DNA of 64,000 nucleotides from positions 1,550,001-1,614,000 of the forward strand of contig RBKR01000004.1 of the NCBI GenBank assembly GCA_004835665.1. The letters run 5' to 3'. Position numbers and translations under genes: made by a program. Under the pieces are notes generated by a model. The model saw nothing but the letters and a program-made list of their open reading frames with translations, was not told the DNA's origin and did not search any database. Origin of the DNA: Phoma sp. XZ068. Taxonomy: Eukaryota > Ascomycota > Dothideomycetes > Pleosporales > Didymellaceae. This document shows positions 20,804 through 31,653 of this stretch, in pieces (positions within the stretch are counted from its first letter, which is position 1; each line of letters opens with the position of its first letter).

Positions 20804-22058
20804 CGATGTGTTGAAATGATGACTAAATATACTTGTGAATTTTACGAGAAGATTGAGAGCACCTAGATGTTATACAACCTCTGGCACAAGGCCACAATAC
20901 CAACATCGCCTGGAGATGGGCGACAATGCATGCTGTTGGCAAGGCCCGAAGGTGCAATGCCGAACATGTCATCGGATGTGCGATAGCATGTTTCGCGCCG
21001 TTCGCTGATTGCAGGCCGTCTCGTTCCATGGCGAGAGCGCCTGATGTCGGAATTGGTTCGCCGATGCTAGTTTACCATGTCGGCGCACTGAATGCGTGCC
21101 CTCGGCCAAGGCAGCTCTCTCAAGAATGAGGCTGTGAAGCCACGATTCGTACTTGACCTATTTCATCTTCTCGCTATACAGCTTACTTGCGTATGTAGGC
21201 TTCTTCCTAGTAGCCTTCCCTGCCTAGTTCTTCTCTTACAAGCTATAAAAGTACCGTAGGTAGGCATTCAACATGAGCAAGCGGTAGCGTATCTTTGCGT
21301 TAGTTCTTTGTGGTAGAAGGGTCACAGGGCAGTACCCAGTCCACTACTGCTTTGAATGGACATCAGGATGGCGTTGATGGCCTTGAAAGACTAGTCAAGG
21401 TTGGTGGCATTGTAGAAGCAGCGATCATGGATCAGAACCTCGGCATGTCGAGTTTGTCGACACCAGCAGGCAAGGAGTGCAGACGGACTGTGTGTACATG
21501 GCGTGCTTGTTGATGGCGCAGTCAGCGATGATCCAAAGGCACTGCTGTAGTGGTACTGATGTTCTGCGGTGCTGTGAGGTAGCTCGGTGCCTGCTCGTTG
21601 CGGTGCCGTGTGTTGTACCTGCCGCACGCAGCTGCACGTCAGCAGGTCCGAGTCGCCAAGGGCAACATGCATGCCTTGGCAGCAACGTCGTCTATTGATC
21701 CTTCCAATGCAGCGGCTGCACGCAAGAGGCATAGCAATTGCAGAGTCTTCGTTTCGTCTGCTCCACCCCGTTGACGAGCCCATCGCGACCGGCAAGGTTG
21801 TGCAGTTGTTGACCCCCCGCAGCGGCACGTGGGCGATTCGATTGGTGCGGGACGGAGCTGTCGAGCTTGCATGATCGTCAACCAGCAAGCGGTCCACCAG
21901 CAGCGCACGATTGCGGTCCAAGCAGGCACACGGCGCTCCACCAGCAGGGCTCGATTCTGCGCCTGTCGGTCTCTTGCTGGACGTCCCGCAGCGCCGGCCA
22001 TTGTGTCACCTTCTGCTCCCGTCCACTGCGCCGTCTCGTCGCGCACGCATTGCCCGCC
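20804..22058. other. intergenic spacer between PKS and VTC4
   Basis: These 1.25 kb hold the upstream regions of two divergent genes. The half near VTC4 is GC-rich. ORFs here lack family features and are ignored. The only site of note is the CACGTGGG motif at 21826-21833. Confidence 0.5.
21826..21833 (+). promoter_or_regulatory. Pho4/NUC-1-type phosphate-response site upstream of VTC4
   Basis: The octamer CACGTGGG, the high-affinity form of the Pho4 E-box in yeast, lies about 225 bp before the VTC4 start codon. Yeast VTC genes belong to the PHO regulon, so position and partner gene agree. One E-box alone is weak evidence. Confidence 0.5.
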
Positions 22059-24534
22059 ATGAGGTTCGGCCAGCAGCTCAAGCAGTCGCTGAACAAGGAC
22101 TGGCTCTTCTACTACATCGACTACGAGGACCTGAAGACGGCCCTGCGCGTGCACCACACGTGGGACGAGAAGGCCGAGCAGAGCTTCGTCGAGCAGCTCG
22201 AGAAGGAGCTCGACAAGGTCTACAGCTTCGTGCGCGTCAAGAGCGAGGAGATTATCCGCCGCATCGCCGCCTCGGACAAGGAGGTCCACACGGCCGTCGC
22301 CCGCGCCCAGCAGCACCTGCAGGCGCAGCCCGCCGCGCAGCCCGCCGACCCCTTCGACGAGGACTTTGACCTGCTCGAGGAGGACCTCAGCGACATCATC
22401 GCCGACGTCCACGACCTGGCCAAGTTCACCCAGCTGAACTACACGGGCTTCCAGAAGATCATCAAGAAGCATGACGTACGTCGACGCCCGCCCGCAACAC
22501 CACCCACCGCGTGCATCGTCGCGAGTGCAAGAGCCCCCCACTGACGCGCCGCAGAAAAACACCCGCTGGGCCCTCAAGCCCGTCTTTGCCGCCCGCCTCA
22601 AGCGCAAGCCCTTCTTCCAGGACAACTACGACAACTACATTGTCAAGCTTTCGAAGCTCTACGACATTGTCCGCACCCGCGGCAACCCCGTCAAGGGTGA
22701 CTCCTCGGCCGGTGGCAAGCAGCAGAACTTCGTTCGCCAGACCACCAAATACTGGGTCCACCCGGACAACATCGTCGAGCTGAAGCTCATCATCCTCAAG
22801 CATCTGCCCGTGCTGGTCTTCAACCCTAACAAGGAATTCAATGAAGAGGATGCCTCCATCACCTCCATCTACTTCGACAACACGGACACGTGGGAGCTGT
22901 ACGAAGGTCGCCTGAAGAAGACAGAGGGCGCCGAGGCTATTCGCTTGCGATGGTACGGAGGCATGAACAGCGACACCATCTTCATTGAGCGCAAGACCCA
23001 TCGCGAAGACTGGACCGGCGAGGAGTCAGTCAAGGCCCGCTTCAAGCTCAAGGAAAAGAATGTCAACGACTACCTCAAGGGCAAACTGCTACCCGCCAAA
23101 ATCTTCGAGAAGGAGCGCAGGGAGCAGAAGAGGCCCGAAAAGGACATTGCATCCGACGAGCAGCTTGCCCGCGAGATCCAGTACCGCGTCATCGACCGTA
23201 GCCTGGTCCCTGTCACGCGCTCCTTCTATCATCGTACCGCCTTTCAGCTTCCCGGCGATGCCCGAGTCCGTATCTCGCTCGACACTGAGCTCACAATGAC
23301 CCGCGAAGACAACCTGGATGGCAAGAAACGTGCCGGCGACAACTGGCGTCGCACAGACATCGGTGTAGACTGGCCCTTCAAGCAGCTCCCCCCTGAGGAC
23401 AAAGAGCTCTTCCCCTATGCCGTGCTCGAAGTCAAGTTGCAGACTGCAGCTGGTGCTGAAGCCCCACAGTGGATCCGAGACTTGACCTCATCGCACTTGG
23501 TCGAGGCTGTTCCCAAGTTTTCCAAATATATCCATGGAACTGCAACTCTAAACCCGTCAAGGATCGACTTGCTTCCGTACTGGTACCCTCAGATGCACGT
23601 AGACATCCGCAAACCCGTCAGCCACAAGTTCGGCATCGAGCGACCAGGCGCCAGCAACGATATCAGTACTAGTAACACTTTGGACGATGACAGCGACGAC
23701 GACGACGCCGTCATGGGTCTCCCTTCTGCAAACGAAAGCCAAGATGATGATCAGCTCAGAAGACTCCGCGAAGCACGCGATGTCATGGAACAGAATGAGA
23801 TCGCCCGCACTAGGGAATATGGGACCCTGAGCAACGGCAACGACCCCAATGCCCTCGACATCGAAGAGCGTGTCGCCGCCCAACGCAATCAGGACAATGA
23901 TTACCCCATCTACGATTCGGATAGCGATGATGAAGACGATGACCTTGAGGAAGCGAAGCGCGTTGGCGGCCTCCACTACGCAAAGAAGTGGACAGAGCAC
24001 ACGGCCAAAACAGTCGGCACGACTCTCATCAACGGCTTCACCTTACTCTTCCACCCCAAGCCAACCGATGTCGGTGACGGCGGTTTCACCCTCGGTGTAC
24101 CGACGTGGAAGCAGCAGGGCGAAGTCAAACGCTTCAAGGCTCCCAAGGGGAAGCGCATTCATGTTCCGGTTCGTGTCGAGCCCAAGGTCCAACTCGCAAC
24201 CGAACGTACGTTCCTCTCGTGGCTCGAATTCAGCATTCTCATTGGCTCCATCGCTGCTACTCTGCTCAACTTTGGTGACGGATTGGCGTTTGCAGCTGCC
24301 TGGGCCTTCACCATCATCGCTTGTCTTGCGCTGCTTTACTCTGTAGGTCTCTACCTGTGGAGGGTACGCAAGATCAAGGAGAGGAGGGCCGTGGTGTATC
24401 ATGACAAATGGGGACCCACGCTGCTCTGCCTGGGGCTCTTCGCTGCAGTTGCTATAAGCTTTGGCTATAGGCTTGGCAAAGGCGGGTATGATGGTGGTCT
24501 CAAGGGTGATTTGAAAGGCAAGCTTGGTGCTTGA
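22059..24534 (+). CDS. VTC4: vacuolar transporter chaperone complex subunit 4 (polyphosphate polymerase)
   Basis: The exons are 22059-22475 and 22555-24534, with an intron 22476-22554 in phase 0, giving 798 residues. The N-terminus is an SPX domain (MRFGQQLKQSL; the basic inositol-pyrophosphate-binding helix ends in FQKIIKKHDK at the exon junction). The middle is the tunnel-fold catalytic domain, with SIYFDN, LYEGRLKK, IRLRWYGG and IFIERKTH supplying the basic residues and the metal-binding acidic residues. After an acidic linker (about residues 480-570) comes the VTC1-like membrane domain with ERTFLSWLEF and three transmembrane helices. The enzyme makes polyphosphate from ATP at the vacuole and moves it into the lumen. 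It is slightly longer than the yeast protein because of the acidic linker. A Pho4-type site lies upstream. The identification is secure. Confidence 0.97.
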
Positions 24535-25119
24535 TGGGGAGTGAAGCGTGAAGGTCGCAAGCCCCTGCGGTGACTGAAGAATGGGTTGGGTTTCCTGGCC
24601 ACGATTGTGTCATGTTTGTATAACGTTGTTATCTAAGTCTTGTCCTTGTCGAGAAAGTCAGATTACTGACTAGGAAAATAGGTAATTAGTATTGTAGCGC
24701 AATACCCAAAGGTGTGAATGTCATGTTTATATTTTGTCCGTTGACGTGATCACCGAGATGTGTCTTATGACCTTGGCAATGGTCTTGTCTCCTACGTGAC
24801 CACACGGCGCCTTTTCCCAATTTATATGCGAAAACTCAATTTGTATGCCACCTAAACTTGGGCAAGATTATGTAGGGTATATGTCAATGCTATGCAGAAC
24901 GCTAGATGCTCGTAGACGCAAAACAGGAAATGGGGTATTTTATGTGTCGATGCTAGGGGTCGCTTAAATGCTCAACGCAATGCTGTGAACCTGGCAGTGG
25001 GTGGGATGAGAAATTTGCCAATCGTAACGCGGAACGCCATGCTGAAGAACCGGGGAGTCAAAGGTAGGTTGATGTGAGGACTTGGAGAAGCGTAGAGGTA
25101 TTGAGATGCAGTGTCTCCC
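24535..25119. other. convergent 3' intergenic region
   Basis: The 585 bp between VTC4 (+) and the phospholipase (-) contain AT-rich 3'-UTR-like sequence and no gene. Confidence 0.5.
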
Positions 25120-26937
25120 TCAAGGGCGGCCGGGTGTTGCAGGCCTAGACTTGGACTTGGAACCCATTCGGCTTGCGGGAGGGGAAACGTGGATGGCCGA
25201 GTCCTCGTCTTTCAGTTCACCAGTCAGCCACTGACCCATGTGAGTCTGCCAGCGCTTGAGGTTCTCATTCTTGGTTTCCTCGCGTAATCGTCGATGTCGT
25301 ACAAGGCGCTCGGCGATTTGCTGAAGCACGATTTTGGGTGGTTGGTATTCCTTTACGCCGTCCAGAGTCTCGACGTTGTCGCGGTTCATGTAATCGCCGC
25401 TGGCCTTCTCCATGCGAGTAAGCGTTTTGCCACCAGAAACTACTTTCTCTTCGCCGGTGTTGATGTTGAACCAAGATCCCTTTTCCCAGTTGTCAAGGGC
25501 AAGCCCCTCCATACCTTTATCGACATTCAACCGCTTGTACCATCGGTGCTCGCCTTTGGCAATGGTACGCATCGTCTTGTGACGCGCCTCGCCTTCGGTG
25601 TACTTGATGAGGACGTTTTTAAAGACTGCAAACTTTTCACTCCACTTCTGCAGCAGAGGTATCTTCCCAAGCGGACCTGGCCAGACTGCCGCAAACCCGT
25701 CGTTGTTATTGTTTGGGCGACCCGTACCAATTGACAAGAGCAAAGCAGGTTCGTGTTCGTCTCCTCTTAACGATGCGTGTTCGCTATATGCGGCATATGA
25801 AGGATTGTTCTCGCGAATTCCACCGTCTTTGAAACCTTTGAACCCGCGCTTCTTACCAACGTCGGCAATGAGCATGTCGAAGTAAAAGGGTGCTGCTGAG
25901 GTGGCGCGTGTCACCTGCCATATCTTCAGCTTATCGGCGCCTTCGTTGTATGGCCGTACCCAGGGCGGCAGTATGTCTTGATCATATCGGTGGTTGTACG
26001 AGCGGAGTAGGTAGGCTTCGTCGATTTGGCCGTTGTGCGTTGCGGTGAGGCAGATACTGTTGCACGGAAGTTAGGTCTGTGCTTCAAATCTTGCGCGGCG
26101 GGGTCTTGTGAAAGATATGAGCCTGTCTCGTTGGAGAACATGGACTATATTGTCGGTGTATTGCAGATGTCACTTACGATTGGCAGATTCTATCAATCGG
26201 TTGGATCGGCGCAGAGGTGTACGAGCTCTTGTATGTAGAGTTTGTATTCACAGTAGAGGTTGCTGAGGTGTTGGGCGACTCGTCGTCAACAGGGTCCCAG
26301 TCCCAGGGATGCCAGTCCTTGCCGTCGCAGTTTGGGTGGAGCTTGCAGTACTGGCTCACAATCTCGCGGACAGCCTTCTCAAGTGGCTTGTGGTGATACT
26401 TGGTCGCCAGGGGAAGGATGTTTCGTCGGTGGCCGAAGAGCTCGTGGCCGACGCGGCGGTAGATGTCGAGACACTGTGGCACGGTCATGCGCAGGCGCGC
26501 CAGCATGACGGAGATGAGGCCACCTGTGCTGGTGCCGTACATGTAGTCGAAGTAGTGGCATGGCAGCAGCTCGTTCTCGTTGAAGTCGCGTCGAGCGCTG
26601 CCGGGCACTGGCCCTTGCTCGTCTTGCAGTCGTCGCTCGCATTGCGCCACCTCGTGCATGAGCCGCTGGACGATGAGCAGGCTGGAGTAGCCGCGAATGC
26701 CTCCGCCATCTGCACGGAGCGCGGTTAGCGTTCCATAGCTGAGGAAGCCAACGGGCGCATCATCGACCAGGACGCAGGATACATACCTAGTGTTAATATC
26801 AGATCCTCCCAGCAGTTGTGCTTGTCGACGGCGCCCCTCCACGTTTCCCCAGACTTGTCCCCCATGGTCGCCGACGTTCCCGTGGTGCGGATGCTTAGCG
26901 GCCGCGAGGTGGATGGTTGGGGGAGTTGCAGCGACAT
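25120..26937 (-). CDS. patatin-like phospholipase
   Basis: The exons are 26937-26787, 26709-26178 and 26056-25120, with introns of 77 and 121 nt and 539 residues. The first intron falls inside the oxyanion loop. Splicing restores DGGGIRG at about residues 51-57. The nucleophile motif GTSTGG follows about 70 residues later, and the catalytic Asp is in KDGGIRENNPS, with TRATSAAPFYF just before it. This is the complete Ser-Asp dyad of fungal cytosolic patatins, which release fatty acids from phospholipids or acylglycerols. There is no signal peptide. The C-terminus is Lys/Arg-rich and ends in a low-complexity Ser/Pro tail. The substrate cannot be told from sequence. Confidence 0.93.
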
Positions 26938-28259
26938 GGCGGCGTCGGAGTCGTCGGGAGTCGGCGGTGCTATGTACGGCCGTGTGGTTGCTGTCGTGAT
27001 CGCAGACCCGGCAAGGAGGCTCTTGGTCGGAGGCGCGCAGCTGGCCGGGAAGCGGGCTCCCTAGAGGTCTTCAGGCACATGCAGCCTCATAGCAGCTGCC
27101 CACCCCCGATATATCTAGTGCGCGGAAGCGGGTGTGGCTTGCGACGCCTGAACGTCCCCAGGCCTAGTCAAGCGCAGGGATACACGGCCCTGATTTGCCC
27201 ACCGGCGCGACTGTACGACTGCACAGCCTGGCGCGTTCCTCTTTGGACAGCTTCTGGTCACCGAATGGCATTTGGGCGCTCGTCTGTCGTCTCGGCCGCC
27301 GCTGCGAAGCTTTCAGGGGCTGCAGGACCCTGTGCGACCGCAACGGACGAGGTGATGAGCTCAGCTGCGGGCCGCGTCCCAGCGCCCGTGGTAGACGCAT
27401 CATTCCTACGCGAGGGCCCGGCAGCTGCGTCGAGCCTGGGTGGGCCACATTGCTGCGTCCCAGATGCAGACATGCTGGACAGCAGCGGTGCGCACAACTG
27501 CTGCCCCCACGAATCAAGGCCGACAGTACCCAGCGTCATTCGCGAGACGCCCTTCAGGTGACTCAGGCTGCAACGGCCCTGGCCCAGCGCGCCCGCACAA
27601 CGCCTGCTGGTCACGCCCACCATACCATGGCTCGGGACAGGTCATCCGGGCTGCGAGACCTGGTGCCAGTTTGCTCAAACCGGTGCTTCTCGCTTGCGCC
27701 AATCGTTGCTTTTCCTTGTCTGTCGACATGGCGACGTGGACGTGCTGCAGTTCGGCGCGCTTGAAGCGTCTCACAGCGTCCAAGCAGTGCAGAAGCGTCA
27801 GATCACGTCTGGCAGCTTCTGTGACTGAGTAACAATAGTCGGCCGTCACAGGGCTCGCCGACCATGTTGCGCGCTGCTCGTCATCGCATAAGAGAGCGGC
27901 GGCGCGCAACCAATCACGGCTCCACCAGACACTGCCGCGGCCTCTTGCCAATCACAGCGCACCGCTGCCCGTTGCAGCCACTGCCTGCCTGCAGCTCCGC
28001 GACTGCGCTGGCCACCCTAGAGGCGCAGCCGTTGTGACGCAACCTAGGCCGCTCCGCGTCGCTCACTCCACTCTTGCCTTCACTTGCTGGCCCATCACCA
28101 GATCACCAAACTCCACCTATACAAAGCCTACCGAGCCCACAGTCCTCCTTGTGTGACGGCAAACAACCGCCAACCACTCAACCCCCAACTGGCACCTCGC
28201 AACAGCCCTATTAGCCCGCCTGGTCTCAGCCTCACCTACTCGGCATCCATCCGATCTTT
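26938..28259. promoter_or_regulatory. GC-rich divergent intergenic region with two CCAAT boxes
   Basis: The region is 1.3 kb between divergent genes. CCAATCA boxes at 27910-27916 and 27948-27954 fit the fungal HAP-complex motif. The last 180 bp before the next gene are C/T-rich, a common fungal core-promoter trait. Several long ORFs occur because of high GC, but none has recognisable features. Confidence 0.45.
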
Positions 28260-28884
28260 ATGCAGGACAGCATGACCTTCAAATCCACGTCCACATCGGG
28301 CACCACGTCCAGCAAGGCCAGCAGCCTCTTCGACCTCGACGAGAATAGCAACAAGTCCATTCTCGTCTACAAGTACCGCTCTGGCGCCAAAGGCCTAGAA
28401 TCCACCACCGAGGGAGCCCTCTGCGCTGAGCTCGACAAGCGTGAGTAGCCTGCACCAACATGTTGCTTTTGCACCCGTGTCTAACATGCCATGACCACAG
28501 ACCCCAACTTGCCCTTCATGCGCGTTACGAGGAAGCCTATCCCTCGCGGCGCCAGCCGCATGGACATTCGCCAGGAAGATCTGTATCTGCCCGAGGAGAG
28601 GGAGCAGTACGCCGACAAGATCTCCGCAAAGTCGTCCGTTGCCAATGTCGGTCTGCCCACCATGGCCAAGTGGAAACACATGGTCATGGGCAGCTACGAC
28701 GACCTGTACATCGTCTTCCAGACACACACTCCCACCCCCGAGTCGTCCAAGAACAACTCTCCAGAGTCCTCGCAGCACGTGAGTCCTGCTGGGACTTTCC
28801 CGTTAGGGCAGTAGTTGCATACAGAAGCGCATGCCGAGTGCCGTAGGGCTGGAACCTCTGCTATGTTTGGGTTCTGGCACTTGA
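28260..28884 (+). CDS. small conserved-looking protein of unknown function
   Basis: The exons are 28260-28440, 28501-28778 and 28825-28884 (introns 60 and 46 nt), giving 172 residues. The first intron is well supported because splicing joins ELDK to HPNLPFMRV in frame. The last exon is less certain. The N-terminus is Ser/Thr-rich (a second Met at 28272 is possible), followed by ILVYKYRSGAKG and a charged middle (MDIRQEDLYLPEEREQYADK). There is no signal peptide, membrane segment or catalytic motif. I do not recognise the family; it may be restricted to Pleosporales. Confidence 0.6.
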
Positions 28885-29673
28885 GCCGCATCCATGCTGT
28901 CTCACCTCCCTTCCACGGCGCATCCTACACCCGACAGCCCCTGCGGGGTCATGCAGAGCTGGCCATCAGTCTGGACTGCCGTCATTCTTCAAAGTAGCAG
29001 CCGCTGCCAGCCGTCGCCGCCGCACCTACCCCTAGACTTCCCCTTTGAATACGTTTCTGTCTCTACCATTATCGATACCCCGAGCATGTCTCACAAGCAA
29101 CGGCGCTGAACGGAGTTTTGCACTTTTAAGGAATCAGACATTTGGAATACACGTCTTTCCTGTGGAGGAAACGAGCAAAAGCGCTTTGGCGTAGGATATT
29201 TCCGTAGAAATGAGCAATGGTCACAGACCAAGTTAAGTGAATGTGGAACTCACGCTGAAACTGTCACTCTTGGGAATTGTCCGTGTTCGTTGTACCATTA
29301 TTGTTCTAATATTGACAACGAGGCGGGAGGATGCAGCTGCCTGATATTCAACCGTGGGCTGGATTTGCCTACACTATCCTAGCAAAGCATAACGACCGCC
29401 CTATAATTCTGCTAGGCAGCCAACCCACTACTCGCCGCAAACGCGCGTAGTATATGAGTTGTTTTGTTTTCTCGATTGAAGCTGTAGAGGCACGTATCTT
29501 CGTGGCAGAGAAGTCGACGAGGATTGGAGTTGTGCAGACCATGCTCAGGTCGATCATAGACAACAGTCCGTGACAGCGGATCTCATGAACTTGTCCATGT
29601 ACTACCACTCGTCATATTGTACAGGGTGTTCCATCTGGCTAGCCTCAGTTTGGCTGCTCTGAATTCTCAAGAG
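28885..29673. other. convergent intergenic region
   Basis: The 789 bp between the small unknown gene (+) and ALG1 (-) show no gene, repeat or RNA feature. Confidence 0.5.
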
Positions 29674-31202
29674 TCAATCGATCAGCTTGAACAACTTTCC
29701 GCCCACCCGGTCCCACTCACTATCCCATCTGTTCTTACTCTCCTCAAGTGCACCCTTTTTCAATGTCTCGAGCAGCCCAGCCTGGTCACCAAATAATCCA
29801 AGCAGCTGATCCGCCAACTGCTGTGAGCTCTCGAAGCCTTTACCATTAACGTCCTCCTTTACCAGCTCAGGCCAGGCCTCAAATTTGCCCCATCCAACGA
29901 CTGGTAGTCCCGCGCCGAACATGTCGACCACCTTCATTGGCAAATCAACCCCCGAAGACGACGTGTGCAACGAGACGCCTAGGTCCGCAGCAGCAAGCAG
30001 CGTTGCGTAATCCTCTGAAGTAAGCCACGCTGTGCCAATAACGACGTTGAGTAGCTTCTTTTCTTGGTTCAAACTGCGGATTTTGGCAAGGTAATGTTCT
30101 TTCTGTGGACCCTTCCCTGTAATGATGGCCAGTATGTTGGGCAGACCAGGTTTGGCTGTGACTTGTGCGGAGTAGGTGCAGAGTGCGTCAAGGAGAATGG
30201 AAAAGTCCTCGTCTGCGGTCCAGGAAGTCGAGCTTACTATGAGCTTCCAGGGAGTATTGGTGGATGTAGTGAGATCCTGTGCATATTGCGCGGTTTCCGG
30301 GAGGCGAGAAAGAAACCTAGATCGCTCATGAGGATCAATGGGGCGGAACATTGGGCCTGGACGATCATGTAGAGCTTGAGCAGTGACACCGTACGAGTCC
30401 CTGAGTACGCGGGCCATTGCATGGGTAACGGTGAAATGATGCTTCGCAGCCTTTGCGAAGACTTTTTCGTACAAGGCCGAGATCTTCACGAGTGGGTGAC
30501 TATTACCAAGCTTGAGTGCGAGGATCGAGTAGCCAAAGTTGTGCCAGTCAATCACTAGCTCGGTGTTTCGTATGAAGCAGACGAGACTCGCAACAGCGAG
30601 TGTGGGTATTGAAGGAGGGTTCTGCACGAGCATCCATCTTGCAGGTTGTGTGCGGTAGCAGAGGGCGCGATAAAGACTTCTGACCTGCCAGAGTACTTTC
30701 AGTGGCGCCAAAATGGGAAATAGTAGCTTGCTGCTGGATCGAAGAAACGCAGGTGCTGGAACGAGTGGCACAATCTCGATCAACGGATTGGAGACGATAT
30801 CAGGGTGTATCGCTGATTCTGCAGTGTTGTCAGACTACCAGGCCCAGCGATACAAAAGAAGCATACCCTACCCTGATAGCCGATCAGAAACACCCTACCA
30901 CCGTGTTTGGCAATGCTCAGAGCGTGGTACTGCATGCGTGGGGAACGTCCAATGTCTCCCAGCACGACGATCTGCATCGTCCTGGCCTGTTTGAAGTCTA
31001 ATGGGTCACTTCCGTCTTTTCTCTTTACTTTGATCTCGTTGCCCTCTTCATCGACCACCTTGAGCGGCCGATCCATGTAGGGGTCATACTGAGACGGCAG
31101 GGTCACCAAGACGACGGTGAAGAGGGACGACAAGAGCAGTGCGACGCCCAACACAAGGTCGAAGCCATTGCTGAACTTTTCAGTGAGCAGCGACTCGAAC
31201 AT
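29674..31202 (-). CDS. ALG1: chitobiosyldiphosphodolichol beta-mannosyltransferase (ALG1)
   Basis: The exons are 31202-30872 and 30818-29674 (intron 53 nt), giving 491 residues. The protein adds the first mannose to GlcNAc2-PP-dolichol on the cytosolic face of the ER. An N-terminal membrane anchor is visible at about residues 15-35 (LVLGVALLLSSLFTVVLVTL). It is followed by the GT33 blocks VVLGDIGRSPRMQYHA, VIDWHNFGY, KHHFTVTHAM and DRPGPMFRP. The donor-binding half has SSTSWTADEDF, IITGKGP, LGVSLHTSSSGVDLPMKVVDMFG and GLPVVG. Length is close to the family's usual 450-480. It shares a 450-bp divergent promoter with the zinc transporter gene. Confidence 0.97.
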
Positions 31203-31653
31203 GGTCGGTTGTGGTGTCGTGACGTCGGGCCACGGGCTGGCCTGTAAGGACGAGGCAGGCAGTCACGTTGCAGCCAGCCGAGCAGGCGAGTCTCGCTTCG
31301 CAAGGATCTCCGCCCTGCATCCCCGGCTCGTGGCGCTTGCCGGGGTAGCACCAATAGGGAAGGCGCGTAGCATGCATGTCAAAGGTTGTGAACTCGGCCC
31401 CTTAACGGTGATGAGGCGCCGCTATCAACGCAGATAGAGCGCCCGTGAATCTACATTACGTTGTGCCGCCGTCGACGCCCCACTCGTTCGAATTGCTCCT
31501 TCCTTCTGTGTATACGCCGTACTTTCACTTCGTCTTGATCTGCTGGGGCCGATGCGATACGAACCCCAAGCCGGCCCACTTTGCCCTTTGCATGCGCCTC
31601 CGAGACCGAGTCAAGACACAGCGAGAACGGACTCCCGCACGCGGTGCTAGCAG
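31203..31653. promoter_or_regulatory. bidirectional promoter of ALG1 and the zinc transporter
   Basis: These 451 bp separate the two divergent start codons. I found no zinc-response or unfolded-protein-response element by eye. Confidence 0.5.

Noticed and set aside
21639..22625. 328-codon minus-strand ORF
   Set aside because: It is antisense to the first part of VTC4. It arises from GC-rich codon use and has low-complexity Leu/Val composition without a domain.
27195..27764. 189-codon ORF in the GC-rich intergenic region
   Set aside because: Overlapping ORFs exist in all frames here. There is no motif, splice signal logic or codon pattern to choose one.
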